Source of the DNA: Mogibacterium kristiansenii
GTDB taxonomy: Bacteria; Bacillota; Clostridia; Peptostreptococcales; Anaerovoracaceae
Assembly (NCBI RefSeq): GCF_009695905.1
Contig: NZ_VUNA01000001.1
Coordinates: 177,396 to 241,395 of the forward strand
Direction: 5' to 3'
DNA: 64,000 nucleotides
This document shows, one piece after another, positions 8,915 through 17,783 of this stretch. The position numbers were made by a program, and so were the translations under genes. Numbering within the stretch: the first letter of the stretch is position 1; each line of letters starts with the position of its first letter. Below the pieces are notes generated by a model. That model worked only from the letters and a program-made list of their open reading frames with translations, searched no databases and had not been told where the DNA came from.

Positions 8915-9733
8915 TTATTCAGGAAGTACCCCTAAATAATTCAAATCAAATGTTTCGTCCAGCGGTGTATCCAGCAGGACGTGATTCATAAAGGAATCCA
9001 TTTCTGCGGAGGCCGGCATAACGGATTTGTTCAGGGCGTCGAAGAGCTTCACACTGCTGACGGAGGTCCGTCTTTCGTCTCCGTCTCGGTAGATCATATC
9101 TCGGCGGCTCTGAATGGCCCTGCTGGGAACGGCAGAAAGAATCCGATAGGTGGCATTTCTTGTAGCGGTATTGGGGTGGCTGAACAGGGTCAGTACCCGA
9201 TTCATGGTCTCAAGGGCTTCCTGAGTATTTCGGCGGTTCGTGCTCTCGTAGAATCCGGATATCAGCTCGTCGATTTTCTTAGAGTGGGGGAAAACTCGGT
9301 CCAGGTTCACCTTTCGAGGGGATTTGCGGCAGATTCCAAGGATATAGCTGTCGAAGTCCCGTTCAATCTTCGCATGGGTCTGGCCGGTTTCTTTCATGAA
9401 TTCCGATATCAGAGGGTGGCATGCGGCGTCCAGAATAAAATGAGTGACGCATCCCAACACGTAACTGTACGTTTCGGGTGATGGGTTCTTTCGGAGGATT
9501 CCGGTCGCGCGTTCAAAGAAATCCCTCCCGGCAGAGTGGTGAATCTGACGGCCTTCCCGGCTCAAGCGATTGCTGTGCCAAGGGCGATAGAATGCCAGAA
9601 AATCCGGACCGTGAAGGCCTATCATGTAGGCGTCGATGCTGGTTGCATTGGAATTGATGATATCTTTCGCATCACCCGGCATTACCCGAATGACTTCTTT
9701 TCCAAAATAATAATGGGCGTAATGCGATGGCAT
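8915..9733 (-). CDS. Zinc-dependent phospholipase C-family protein
   Basis: Predicted metal-dependent hydrolase of 272 residues of the Zn_dep_PLPC family. Seen: N-terminal SHYAHYYFGKEV, the HGPDFLAFY segment, HHSAGRDFF, and VTHFILDAACHPLI, which carry the conserved metal-binding histidines and aspartates. No signal peptide, so probably cytoplasmic; relatives are often annotated only as hypothetical and the substrate is unknown. The start at 9733 is set by AGGAGG 6 nt upstream; the open frame reaches 9949 but that stretch is the AT-rich promoter region of the divergent kinase gene. Confidence 0.8.
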   Translation of the reverse strand: MPSHYAHYYFGKEVIRVMPGDAKDIINSNATSIDAYMIGLHGPDFLAFYRPWHSNRLSREGRQIHHSAGRDFFERATGILRKNPSPETYSYVLGCVTHFILDAACHPLISEFMKETGQTHAKIERDFDSYILGICRKSPRKVNLDRVFPHSKKIDELISGFYESTNRRNTQEALETMNRVLTLFSHPNTATRNATYRILSAVPSRAIQSRRDMIYRDGDERRTSVSSVKLFDALNKSVMPASAEMDSFMNHVLLDTPLDETFDLNYLGVLPE

Positions 9734-9893
9734 GGGAGCCTCCTTTTTTCTGTGTATTAACATCATTATAGCCGAGATGGAGCAAAACCGCAATAATTCG
9801 GCATTTGTTGAGACGCAATTAACATTTTTGAACGTTATCGAAGAAGAATTTATTCTTTTTTTATGATGGTGAAATAATAGACATTCTTCTGAA

Positions 9894-9922
9894 TTGACAT
9901 CAAGGGGTGGAAATATTATAAT
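9894..9922 (+). promoter_or_regulatory. Promoter of butyrate kinase gene
   Basis: Consensus sigma-A promoter: TTGACA (9894-9899), 17-bp spacer, TATAAT (9917-9922). Confidence 0.85.
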
Positions 9923-9934
9923 TATTGCGAAAAC

Positions 9935-9947
9935 AGAATACTGTTCC
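9935..9947. promoter_or_regulatory. Candidate operator, butyrate kinase copy
   Basis: AGAATACTGTTCC starts 13 nt after the -10 box, overlapping the probable transcription start. Same half-sites (RGAA, 5 nt, TTCY) and same offset as the sites before nhaC and the 2-oxoacid oxidoreductase operon. A second imperfect repeat (TGTTC/GAACA) overlaps it at 9943-9960. Confidence 0.55.
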
Positions 9948-10002
9948 ATTCAATAGAACATAAAGTTCGTAAAACCATACGTCATTCACAAGGAGGATGC
10001 GA

Positions 10003-11064
10003 ATGAAAATACTGATTATTAATCCGGGTGGCACCAGCACCAAGATTGCAGTATTTGAAGATGATCAAGAACTCTTCAAAGCGTCAATCGACCACACTGC
10101 CGAGGAGCTGAAACCGTACACACATGTTTTTGACGAATTTGAGTACCGGAAGAACCTGATTGTAAAGACCGTGGAAGAAGCCGGATATTCGATTTCAGAC
10201 TTTGGTTGTGTTGCCGGAAGAGGCGGTCTCTGCCGGCCGGTAGAGGGTGGTACCTATGCGGTAAACGATCGCATGATTGAAGACTTCAGAAATGCGGTAT
10301 GCGGTGAGCATGCATCGAACCTCGGTGCGGTAATCGCGAAGTCCATCGGCGACGAAATCGGCGTACCTTCATTCATTGTCGACCCAGTGGCAGTGGATGA
10401 AATGATGGATAAGGCAAGAATCACCGGTCTTGCGGAACTGGAGCGTCCGGCTTGGTTCCATGCACTGAACCATAAGGCAGTTGCCAGATCCATTGCCGGT
10501 AAGATTGGAAAGAAGTACGAGGACTGCAACTTCATCGTTGCCCACCTGGGATCCGGAATTTCCATCTGTGCCCACAAGAAGGGAAAGATGGTGGATGGTT
10601 CCGGCGGCCGCACCAACGGTCCGTTCTCCCCGGAGCGCTGCGGTTCTCTGCCGACCTATCCGCTGGTTCAGCTCTGTTATTCCGGTAAGTACACGGAATC
10701 CGAAATGGTAGACAAAATCAGCAAATTCGCCGGCATGTATGATTTCCTGGGAACGAAAGATTCCAGAGAGATTGAGAAGCGCATTGAAGAAGGAGACGGA
10801 AAGGCAGCTCTGGTATATGATGCATTCATCTATGAGACTGCAAAGGAAATCTGCTCCTACATTCCGGCATTTGACGAACCGGTGGACCGGATCATCGTTA
10901 CCGGAGGAATTGCTCACTCCAAGAAGGTGACATCGGAACTTCAGCGTATGACCCAGAACGTTGCACCGATGGAAGTCGTTGCGGGTGAGTATGAGATGAT
11001 TGCTCTGGCACTGGGCGCACTTCGTGTAATGAGCGGAGAAGAGCCGGCAAGAGAGTACAAGTAG
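10003..11064 (+). CDS. buk: Butyrate kinase
   Basis: Cytosolic acetate/butyrate-kinase-family enzyme (ASKHA fold) of 353 residues, making ATP and butyrate from butyryl phosphate, or acting on branched-chain acyl phosphates. The N-terminal phosphate loop IINPGGTSTKIAVF, VAHLGSGISICAHKKGKMVDGSGG and the C-terminal IIVTGGIAHS match the family along the full length. AGGAGG ends at 9996, making the ATG at 10003 (spacing 6) the likely start rather than the ATG at 9997, which touches it. No phosphotransbutyrylase gene is adjacent. Transcribed alone from a consensus promoter with a candidate repressor site. Confidence 0.93.
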   Translation: MKILIINPGGTSTKIAVFEDDQELFKASIDHTAEELKPYTHVFDEFEYRKNLIVKTVEEAGYSISDFGCVAGRGGLCRPVEGGTYAVNDRMIEDFRNAVCGEHASNLGAVIAKSIGDEIGVPSFIVDPVAVDEMMDKARITGLAELERPAWFHALNHKAVARSIAGKIGKKYEDCNFIVAHLGSGISICAHKKGKMVDGSGGRTNGPFSPERCGSLPTYPLVQLCYSGKYTESEMVDKISKFAGMYDFLGTKDSREIEKRIEEGDGKAALVYDAFIYETAKEICSYIPAFDEPVDRIIVTGGIAHSKKVTSELQRMTQNVAPMEVVAGEYEMIALALGALRVMSGEEPAREYK

Positions 11065-11090
11065 AAATAACCGTGAATTAGATAAACCAT

Positions 11091-11153
11091 AATACCCATA
11101 ATAGATTAACCAAAAAATAGACCATTTATAATTACCCATAATTAAATTAACCA
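11091..11153. promoter_or_regulatory. Direct repeat upstream of the aminotransferase gene
   Basis: Two similar copies of about 22 bp, at 11091-11112 and 11131-11153, each containing ACCCATAAT followed by TTAACCA. Their starts are 40 bp apart, close to four helical turns, in very AT-rich DNA. Looks like a paired activator or repressor site; the regulator is unknown. Confidence 0.4.
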
Positions 11154-11181
11154 TTATAAGTTGTAGTAGGAGGATGAAGAC

Positions 11182-12366
11182 ATGAGTTTTTCGAAGAGAA
11201 TGAGCCGCATTAAACCGTCCGGTATCCGCGCAGTGCAGAAGAGAATTGCCGGAAAGTCGGATATGATCTCTTTCGCAGCAGGTCTGCCGGATCCGGCACT
11301 GTACCCGCTGGAAGATCTGAGAAAAGCCGCAGACACCATGCTGGAAAAAGAAGGTGCTACTGCCTTCGCATACGGCCTGACAAAGGGTTACGGCCCTCTG
11401 CTGGACTACCTGACAGATCGTATGAACAACAGAGAGCACGTAGAATGCACAAAGGAAAACATCTGCATTCTGTCCGGATCTCAGCAGGGTCTGGGGCTGG
11501 CAGCAATGACCTTCCTGGACGAAGGAGATGTGGTAATCACAGAGAACCCGAGCTACCTGGGTGCCATCAACGCATTCCGTCCATATGGTGCAGAATTTGT
11601 CGGTGTTGATACCGATGATGATGGTATCGTAATCGAAGACCTGGAGAGAGCTCTGGAAGAAAATCCAAAAACAAAAATGATCTACGTGATTCCGAACTTC
11701 CAGAACCCAACCGGCAAGGCTTGGACGCTGGAGAGAAGAGAACGCTTCATGGAAGTGGTTGCAAAGTACGATGTTGCTGTTGTAGAAGACAACCCTTACG
11801 GCGACCTGAGATTCAAGGGCGAGCCGCTGCCGCACCTGCGTGCACTGGACAAAAAGGGTCAGGTCATCTATCTGGGATCTTTCTCCAAGATTCTGAGCCC
11901 GGGCATGAGAGTTGCTTGGACATGCGCTTCCAAGGAAGTGGCTACCGCATTTGAATCTCTGAAAGAAACCAACGACCTACAGAGCCCGGAACTGACACAG
12001 ATGCTGACATACTATTATCTGAAGATGTTCGATCTGGAAAAGCACATTGAGGAGATTCAGGTAGTATACAAAGAACGCTGCGAGCTGATGGTAGAGATGA
12101 TTCAGAAATACTTCCCGGCAGAAATTAAGTACACCGATCCGGAAGGCGGAATGTTCCTGTGGTTGGAACTGCCGGAAGGTCTGGACAGCGATGCGATTCT
12201 GGATGATGCATTGGCTGCGGGAATTGCATACATTCCGGGTGAGTCTTTCTTCTCCTTCGATGGAGTGAAGAACACCATCCGTATGAACTTCACAATGGTG
12301 AAGGACGATCAGATTCGCGACGGTATCCGGATTCTGGGGGATGTATTCCGGAAGCACATCGGATAA
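11182..12366 (+). CDS. PLP-dependent aminotransferase (class I/II, LysN/AAT-like)
   Basis: Cytosolic fold-type I aminotransferase of 394 residues. Seen: ISFAAGLPDPALYP at the N-terminus, YVIPNFQNPTG and VVEDNPYGDLRF of the cofactor pocket, and the PLP lysine in LGSFSKILSPGMRVAW. The closest family pattern is the 2-aminoadipate/multisubstrate aminotransferase group, which also includes aromatic and branched-chain enzymes. Next to a 2-oxoacid oxidoreductase, it could supply 2-oxoacids from amino acids (inference). AGGAGG lies 11 bases before the ATG; an MFS transporter follows 33 bp downstream, probably in the same transcript. Confidence 0.87.
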   Translation: MSFSKRMSRIKPSGIRAVQKRIAGKSDMISFAAGLPDPALYPLEDLRKAADTMLEKEGATAFAYGLTKGYGPLLDYLTDRMNNREHVECTKENICILSGSQQGLGLAAMTFLDEGDVVITENPSYLGAINAFRPYGAEFVGVDTDDDGIVIEDLERALEENPKTKMIYVIPNFQNPTGKAWTLERRERFMEVVAKYDVAVVEDNPYGDLRFKGEPLPHLRALDKKGQVIYLGSFSKILSPGMRVAWTCASKEVATAFESLKETNDLQSPELTQMLTYYYLKMFDLEKHIEEIQVVYKERCELMVEMIQKYFPAEIKYTDPEGGMFLWLELPEGLDSDAILDDALAAGIAYIPGESFFSFDGVKNTIRMNFTMVKDDQIRDGIRILGDVFRKHIG

Positions 12367-12399
12367 AAGCGATTGCGCGACATAGAAGGGAGAAAAACT

Positions 12400-13728
12400 A
12401 TGGAGAATACTAATTACATTAAGATGAGTAAGCTGCGTCTTACTATCGCTATGCTGGCGCTGGGTGCCGGCTGGGCTATCGTTTACCTGGTGCCGTATCT
12501 TCAGTACACCTGGTACGAACCGTTCCGCGAATTCTTGGATATTTCCGGAACAAAGATGAGTTTTCTGCTTTCCATTTACGGACTGGGAAACGTATTCCTG
12601 GCACCGATTGGGGGATGGTTCGCAGACCGCTTCAACTATAAGACGATTTACTTGATTTCCATCGTGCTGAACGTGGTATTTGCGGTAGGCTTCCTACTGA
12701 ATCCGCATTCCTACGTGTGGTGCATTGCAATGTGGATTGGTTTCGCTGTGGCGTCTCTGATGTTCAACTTCCCGACACAGATTAAGATTATTCGTATGAT
12801 GTGGCCGGAAAATGAACAGGGAAGAGCATACGGTTTTAACGAAACCTGCATCGGCATCTTCAATGTCATCGAGTCTTCTCTGATGATGGTGGCATTCCAG
12901 TATGCAGGAGAAGGGGACATGGGAATTAAGGCAACCGTTATTGCCAACATCGCAATGTCCGTTGTCATTTTCGTGGCACTGTACTTTGTTATTCCGAATC
13001 CGACCAAGGAAATGCTGGAGGCAAGCAGAGCAGAAGCGGCTGCCAGCAAGAAGGATAAGGAGAACCACAATGCGGTAAAGGAAGTACTGTCGGTATTTGC
13101 TCATAAGGAAACCTGGATGTTCGCATTCTGTATCTTTGCAGTGTATTCCTTCATGACGACACTGACATATTTCACCCCGTACTTCTCAGACGTACTGGGT
13201 ATTCCGGTTGTTATCGCCGGATGGGCGGCAATCTTCAGACAGTACGGCTGCCAGATGCTTGGAGCACCGGTAGGCGGAGAGATTGCAACCAGATTGAAAT
13301 CTCAGTCCAAGAATCTGATTATCGTGTATGTATTGGCAATTATCGGATTGCTGTACATGCTGTTCGGTGCAAACGAGAATTCCTCCGTTCCATTCGTTAT
13401 ATTCGTGGTAATTGGACTTTCCTTCGTTTGCTACGGCGGCAGAGGATACTATGCGGTTATTGAGGAATGCGGAATTCCTGCATCGGTTACCGCAACCACC
13501 ACCGGTGTAGCGGCGATTCTGGGATTCTCTCCGGACATCTTCCAGTTCACCTTGTTCAGCCACTGGCTGGATACTCTGCCGGCAATTGATGCGTACACCA
13601 AAATGTTTACATTCCAGCTGGTAGTTGTAATCCTTGGATTGCTGGATGCAATTCTGATTATCCGTCTGCACAAGCGGAATCAGGCGCGTCTTGCAGAGGG
13701 CAAGGATGTGGAATATAACGGGAAATAA
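12400..13728 (+). CDS. MFS transporter
   Basis: Major facilitator of 442 residues with twelve predicted membrane helices in two halves and a charged central loop (about 215-235, EASRAEAAASKKDKEN). The loop 2-3 signature is seen as GGWFADRFNYKT. The substrate is not recognisable; cotranscription with an aminotransferase suggests an amino acid or organic acid. The ATG at 12400 has AAGGGAG upstream; the in-frame TTG at 12373 lies only 4 nt past the previous stop and lacks a ribosome site. A terminator follows. Confidence 0.85.
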   Translation: MENTNYIKMSKLRLTIAMLALGAGWAIVYLVPYLQYTWYEPFREFLDISGTKMSFLLSIYGLGNVFLAPIGGWFADRFNYKTIYLISIVLNVVFAVGFLLNPHSYVWCIAMWIGFAVASLMFNFPTQIKIIRMMWPENEQGRAYGFNETCIGIFNVIESSLMMVAFQYAGEGDMGIKATVIANIAMSVVIFVALYFVIPNPTKEMLEASRAEAAASKKDKENHNAVKEVLSVFAHKETWMFAFCIFAVYSFMTTLTYFTPYFSDVLGIPVVIAGWAAIFRQYGCQMLGAPVGGEIATRLKSQSKNLIIVYVLAIIGLLYMLFGANENSSVPFVIFVVIGLSFVCYGGRGYYAVIEECGIPASVTATTTGVAAILGFSPDIFQFTLFSHWLDTLPAIDAYTKMFTFQLVVVILGLLDAILIIRLHKRNQARLAEGKDVEYNGK

Positions 13729-13768
13729 GCGTTAAATGATGAATTAAGCAAGCCCTATAACGACACGG

Positions 13769-13805
13769 AAAAGTGCGGTCTTCTGCGGAAGATCGCATTT
13801 TTCTT
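13769..13805 (+). terminator. Terminator after MFS gene
   Basis: Stem around GTGCGGTCTTC and its partner (one G-U pair), TGCG loop, then a T-rich tail, 40 bp after the MFS stop codon. Confidence 0.8.
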
Positions 13806-13944
13806 TTGTTTTTATGAAAATGGTACAAAATCCGATGCTATAAAAACTTTTAAATCAAAATTTGAAATAAATTAAACCCATAATTTGCAAGGGGTACAGC
13901 AAAATCCACCTCGGATTGGAAAAGTGAAATTAATAACATGTGTT

Positions 13945-14002
13945 TGGAACTTGCCATTGCTATGCTATAATTTGGTCACAAAATAGAACAGCATTCTATT
14001 TT
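13945..14002 (+). promoter_or_regulatory. nhaC promoter with overlapping palindromic operator
   Basis: TTGGAA (13945-13950), 16-bp spacer, TATAAT (13967-13972). A perfect 9-bp inverted repeat, AAAATAGAA/TTCTATTTT with a 5-nt spacer, covers 13980-14002; its 13-bp core AGAACAGCATTCT (13985-13997) starts 13 nt after the -10 box. The rest of the 330-bp gap after the MFS terminator is AT-rich and contains a further ACCCATAAT (13876-13884); I see no gene in it. Confidence 0.65.
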
Positions 14003-14057
14003 CGCGTGGCGAGAATGGAGGACTCTCCCACGGTGTAATTAGGAGGAGGAGAGAACA

Positions 14058-15488
14058 ATGGAAAAGAAGAATCGGACTGCAGACGGAAATCCACATACGC
14101 CAAATTTGGGAATATCATTGATTCCAATCGTTGCGATATTTGTATTGCTCTATGGGTCGTTGAGAATATTCCATTTGGATGTACAGATTCCGCTGATTTT
14201 TGCGTCCATCATCGCCGCATTTATCGCCGTGGTAATCCTGAAGAATAAATGGGATACCATCGAGAAGGGCATTATCGATTCCATTCAGAACGCCATGCAG
14301 GCAATTCTGATTGCGTGTTTTATCGGAATGATTATCGGATCCTGGATTGCCGGGGGCATCGTACCGTCATTGATTTACTACGGACTGAAAATTCTGTCGC
14401 CGAAGTTTTTCTTGGTCACCTGCCTGCTGGTATGTTCCATCGTGGCGGTGGCAACGGGAAGCGCCTGGACCACCGCGGGAACCTTGGGCGTTGCCATGGT
14501 GGGCATCGGTTCCGGAATGGGAATTCCGCCGGCGGTGACGGCCGGTGCGGTGGTATCCGCAGCGTACTTTGGGGATAAGATGTCTCCGTTCTCGGATACT
14601 ACGAACCTGGCTCCGGCGGTATCGGGAACCACGCTGTTTGCCCACATCCGGCACATGGTATACACCGCGGGAACCAGCTATGCTCTTGCAATTATCGGCT
14701 ACACGGTTCTGAATACCCGATTCTCCGGAGAAGTTTCTTCGGAGTCGGATATTTCCGCCGTGCTGGTATCCCTCAAAGAACAGTTCGTGATTTCACCGCT
14801 GCTGGTGCTTCCGCTGCTGCTGCTGATTCTCATGATTTGTTTCAAAATTCCGGCTATTCCGGGACTGGTAGCCAGCATGCTGCTGGGCGTAATCTGCGCC
14901 CTTTTGGTGCAGGGACAGGGCATAGAGGAAATCGGTACCGTACTGAGCTACGGATACTCCTGTGAGACCGGAAACAAGGCGTTGGACGAGCTTTTGTCCA
15001 AGGGCGGACTGCAGAACATGATGTGGACCGTTTCGCTGATTCTGTGTTCCCTGACCTTCGGAGGCATCATGCACAGCTCCGGTATGCTGGCATGCATCGC
15101 GAACCACATCCTGAAGGTGGCGAAGGGAACCGGAGGACTGATTACCGCAACGGGAATTACGGCAGTGTTCGTGAACCTGGTATGCGGAGAGCAGTACCTG
15201 TCCATTCTGCTGACCGGAAGAATGTATAAGGACGAATATGAAGAAAGAGATTTGGCCCCACAGAACCTGTCCCGAACGCTGGAGGATTTCGGAACGATGA
15301 CGTCCCCGCTGATTCCGTGGACGACCTGCGCGGTGGCCATGAGTACGTATTTGAACGTGCCGACACTGGACTACCTGCCGTACAGCTTCCTGAATCTCGT
15401 AAACCCGCTGGTGGCCATCGTATTTGCTTTTACGGGCTTTACCATTCGGAAGAGAAGTCAGGTGTCTCCGGAAGACATTGTGGACTGA
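14058..15488 (+). CDS. NhaC-family Na+/H+ (or organic acid) antiporter
   Basis: Membrane transporter of 476 residues with about eleven or twelve hydrophobic helices. The diagnostic NhaC block is present: GAVVSAAYFGDKMSPFSDTTNLA near residue 165-187, plus VNLVCGEQYLSI and the ATGSAWTTAGTLGVAM segment. Family members exchange Na+ for H+, and some are malate-Na+/lactate-H+ antiporters, so a carboxylate substrate is possible. Strong ribosome site (AGGAGGAGG). Its promoter carries the same candidate operator as the butyrate kinase and 2-oxoacid oxidoreductase genes, favouring a role tied to acid metabolism. Confidence 0.9.
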   Translation: MEKKNRTADGNPHTPNLGISLIPIVAIFVLLYGSLRIFHLDVQIPLIFASIIAAFIAVVILKNKWDTIEKGIIDSIQNAMQAILIACFIGMIIGSWIAGGIVPSLIYYGLKILSPKFFLVTCLLVCSIVAVATGSAWTTAGTLGVAMVGIGSGMGIPPAVTAGAVVSAAYFGDKMSPFSDTTNLAPAVSGTTLFAHIRHMVYTAGTSYALAIIGYTVLNTRFSGEVSSESDISAVLVSLKEQFVISPLLVLPLLLLILMICFKIPAIPGLVASMLLGVICALLVQGQGIEEIGTVLSYGYSCETGNKALDELLSKGGLQNMMWTVSLILCSLTFGGIMHSSGMLACIANHILKVAKGTGGLITATGITAVFVNLVCGEQYLSILLTGRMYKDEYEERDLAPQNLSRTLEDFGTMTSPLIPWTTCAVAMSTYLNVPTLDYLPYSFLNLVNPLVAIVFAFTGFTIRKRSQVSPEDIVD

Positions 15489-15619
15489 TCGGCACATCAT
15501 AAATGAGGACAGGTGTTCTTGCTTTAATGGCGCAGGGCATCTGTCCTTTTTCAGTAGGCGGATTCATGGGGGCGATGAAATAGAGGATAAAAGAAAAATA
15601 GGAAAAATCGTGCTACCGG

Positions 15620-15677
15620 TTGACGCGAACTTGGTGGAGATGCTATAATATGGTAAATTATAGAACATCGTTCTATA
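15620..15677 (+). promoter_or_regulatory. Promoter and operator of the 2-oxoacid oxidoreductase operon
   Basis: TTGACG (15620-15625), 18-bp spacer, TATAAT (15644-15649). Palindrome TATAGAAC-ATC-GTTCTATA lies at 15659-15677; its 13-bp core AGAACATCGTTCT (15662-15674) again starts 13 nt after the -10 box. Best-conserved of the three sites. Confidence 0.7.
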
Positions 15678-15745
15678 GAGTGGAACAGATTAAAAAAGAT
15701 ATTTCTTTAAGAACGCGAAAATTGTTGGAAAGGACGGTTCTGATC

Positions 15746-15943
15746 ATGGAGAAAATCAAGTTGAACGTTGAACATTGCAAAGGTTGCTATCTTTGCATTG
15801 CCAACTGCAAGCCTGGCGCTTTGAGCGTATCATCGGAGGTGAACGCAAAGGGTTATCTGGTACCGCAGGTGGATTCGGAGAAGTGCGTACAGTGTGGATG
15901 TTGCTACACCATGTGCCCGGATCTGGTTTTCGAAATTTTATAG
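15746..15943 (+). CDS. Ferredoxin-type subunit of 2-oxoacid:ferredoxin oxidoreductase (KorD-like)
   Basis: 65-residue protein with two [4Fe-4S] motifs, CKGCYLCIANC and CVQCGCCYTMC. It passes electrons from the catalytic subunits to external ferredoxin. First gene of a four-gene operon in the order delta, alpha, beta, gamma. The ATG at 15746 is preceded by GGAAAGGA at 12-nt spacing; upstream in-frame codons run back into the operator and are unlikely to be coding. Confidence 0.9.
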   Translation: MEKIKLNVEHCKGCYLCIANCKPGALSVSSEVNAKGYLVPQVDSEKCVQCGCCYTMCPDLVFEIL

Positions 15944-15965
15944 GTTGTAAGGAGGATACGACATT

Positions 15966-17042
15966 ATGGAAAAAAGAATCATGAAGGGCAACGAGGCGAT
16001 GGCAGAAGGTGCCATCCGTGGTGGTTGTCGTTTTTATGCGGGATATCCGATTACTCCACAGTCTGAAATTCTGCAGTGGATGTCTTGGAGACAGAAGGAA
16101 GTAGGCGGAGTATTCATTCAGGGTGCTTCCGAAATCGAAAGTGTTAATATGACCTTCGCCGCTCGCTGCCTGGGCTCCCGTGCGTTCACTTCCACATCCG
16201 GTCCGGGATTCTCCCTGTATCAGGAAGGAATCGCTTACTGGGTATCCGCTGAAATCCCATGCGTAGTAGCATGCGTTCAGCGTTTTGGAATTGGTGATGG
16301 TTTTATTTCTGCAGGTCAGGATAACTATTGGCAGGCAGTAAAGTGCGGTGGAAACGGTGACTACCACCTGATCGTACTGGCACCGAACTCCGTTCAGGAA
16401 TCTTGTGATATGGCTTATGAGGCATTTGAGTTGGCAGAGAAGTATCGTCACCCGGTATGTCTGCTGTCTGACGGAACTATCGGACAGATGATGGAGCCGG
16501 TGGTTCTTCCGGAAATGAAGGAATACGGTCTGGACGACCTGGATTGGACCATCAGTGGTGTTAAACCGGGCGAAGACCACAAGGTTGCAACCGACGTAAC
16601 CTACTTCGAGCCGGTTCAGGAATGGAACCACAAATACCTGGCAAAGATGAGAAAGATCTCGGAAGAAGAGCAGAGATGGGAAAGCTTCCAGGTTGAGGAT
16701 GCCGACGTTGTACTGGTTGCATACGGTATTTCCTCCAGAGTGGCACAGGAAGCAGTTACCAGAGCGAGAGAAGAAGGCTTCAAGCTGGGTCTGATTCGTC
16801 CGATTACTCTGTGGCCGTTCCCAAGCAAGGCATTCGACGCAATTCCGGAAACCTGCAAGGGTATCGTAACGGTCGAAGTGAACATGATGGGACAGATGCG
16901 TGAGGACGTAATTATTCATACTAAAGGAAAGTTCAATACATATGCCATGACAGTAGACGAACCGAGAATCCATACCGTAGACGAGGTTATGGCGTTTGCG
17001 AAAGAAGTCTTCGAAGGCAAGGACGAAGAGGAGGTATACTAA
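15966..17042 (+). CDS. 2-oxoacid:ferredoxin oxidoreductase alpha subunit (KorA/VorB-like)
   Basis: 358-residue subunit of the complex that decarboxylates 2-oxoacids to acyl-CoA, reducing ferredoxin. Pyrimidine-binding fold with GNEAMAEGAIRGGCRFYAGYPITPQSEI at the N-terminus, the GASEIESVNMTFAA glutamate region and TSTSGPGFSLYQEG, followed by the transketolase-C-like domain. Layout and length match 2-oxoglutarate (Kor) and 3-methyl-2-oxobutanoate (Vor) enzymes; the substrate cannot be fixed by eye. AAGGAGG ribosome site; overlaps the beta gene by one base (TAATG). Confidence 0.92.
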   Translation: MEKRIMKGNEAMAEGAIRGGCRFYAGYPITPQSEILQWMSWRQKEVGGVFIQGASEIESVNMTFAARCLGSRAFTSTSGPGFSLYQEGIAYWVSAEIPCVVACVQRFGIGDGFISAGQDNYWQAVKCGGNGDYHLIVLAPNSVQESCDMAYEAFELAEKYRHPVCLLSDGTIGQMMEPVVLPEMKEYGLDDLDWTISGVKPGEDHKVATDVTYFEPVQEWNHKYLAKMRKISEEEQRWESFQVEDADVVLVAYGISSRVAQEAVTRAREEGFKLGLIRPITLWPFPSKAFDAIPETCKGIVTVEVNMMGQMREDVIIHTKGKFNTYAMTVDEPRIHTVDEVMAFAKEVFEGKDEEEVY

Positions 17043-17767
17043 TGGCTACAAAGAAAGCACCTGAGTTATTTTATGATGAGAGCCGTTTCTGCGGCGGATG
17101 CGGCCACGGAATCTTCAACAGAATTCTTGCAGAAGTTCTGGAGGAGATGGACATCGTAAGCGACACCATCATTTGCTCCGATATCGGTTGTAACCACCAG
17201 TTCCAGTTCTGGATGAACGTGGATGCCATCGTTCCGCCACACGGAAAGATGGGTGCGGCACTCACCGCAATGAAGAGAGTTCGTCCGGACAAAAACATCC
17301 TCACCATCGCCGGAGATGGCGGTGCGTATGCGATCGGTCTGGGAGAGACTACATCCGCAGCGCTGAGAAACGAGAACGTGACCATGTTCGTAATGAACAA
17401 CACCGTATTCGGCATGACCGGCGGACAGCTGGCTCCGACCACAATGATTGGTCAGAAGACGGCATCCACACCGGCAGGAAGAAACTTCGTTGATAACGGT
17501 GAGAATACCGATGTATTCAAACTGATGAAGGGCATGGATATCGCTTATCTGGCTCGTACATCCGTGACCAGCCCGGCAAACATCAACCGTACCAAAAAGG
17601 CGGTACGGAAAGCAATTGAGAAACAGCAGGCCGGAAAAGGTTTCTCCTTGGTAGAAGTACTGGTACCATGCCCGACAAACTGGCACATGTCACCGGTAGA
17701 TTCCATGAAGCACATCGATGAAGTGGTTTCTAAGGTATATGAACTTGGCGAAGTAATTGACAGATAA
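17042..17767 (+). CDS. 2-oxoacid:ferredoxin oxidoreductase beta subunit (KorB-like)
   Basis: 241-residue subunit that binds thiamine diphosphate: FCGGCGHGIFNRI at the N-terminus, the Mg/ThDP motif GDGGAYAIGLGETTSAALRNENVTMFVMNN and GMTGGQLAPTT. It lacks the long cluster domain of single-chain pyruvate oxidoreductases, consistent with the four-subunit enzyme. ATG overlaps the alpha stop codon by one base, implying translational coupling. Confidence 0.93.
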   Translation: MATKKAPELFYDESRFCGGCGHGIFNRILAEVLEEMDIVSDTIICSDIGCNHQFQFWMNVDAIVPPHGKMGAALTAMKRVRPDKNILTIAGDGGAYAIGLGETTSAALRNENVTMFVMNNTVFGMTGGQLAPTTMIGQKTASTPAGRNFVDNGENTDVFKLMKGMDIAYLARTSVTSPANINRTKKAVRKAIEKQQAGKGFSLVEVLVPCPTNWHMSPVDSMKHIDEVVSKVYELGEVIDR

Positions 17768-17783
17768 GAAGGGGGAACAAAAG

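Noticed and set aside
11064..11182. T-box or amino-acid riboswitch before the aminotransferase gene
   Set aside because: The region is AT-rich without stable stems, T-box sequence or terminator.
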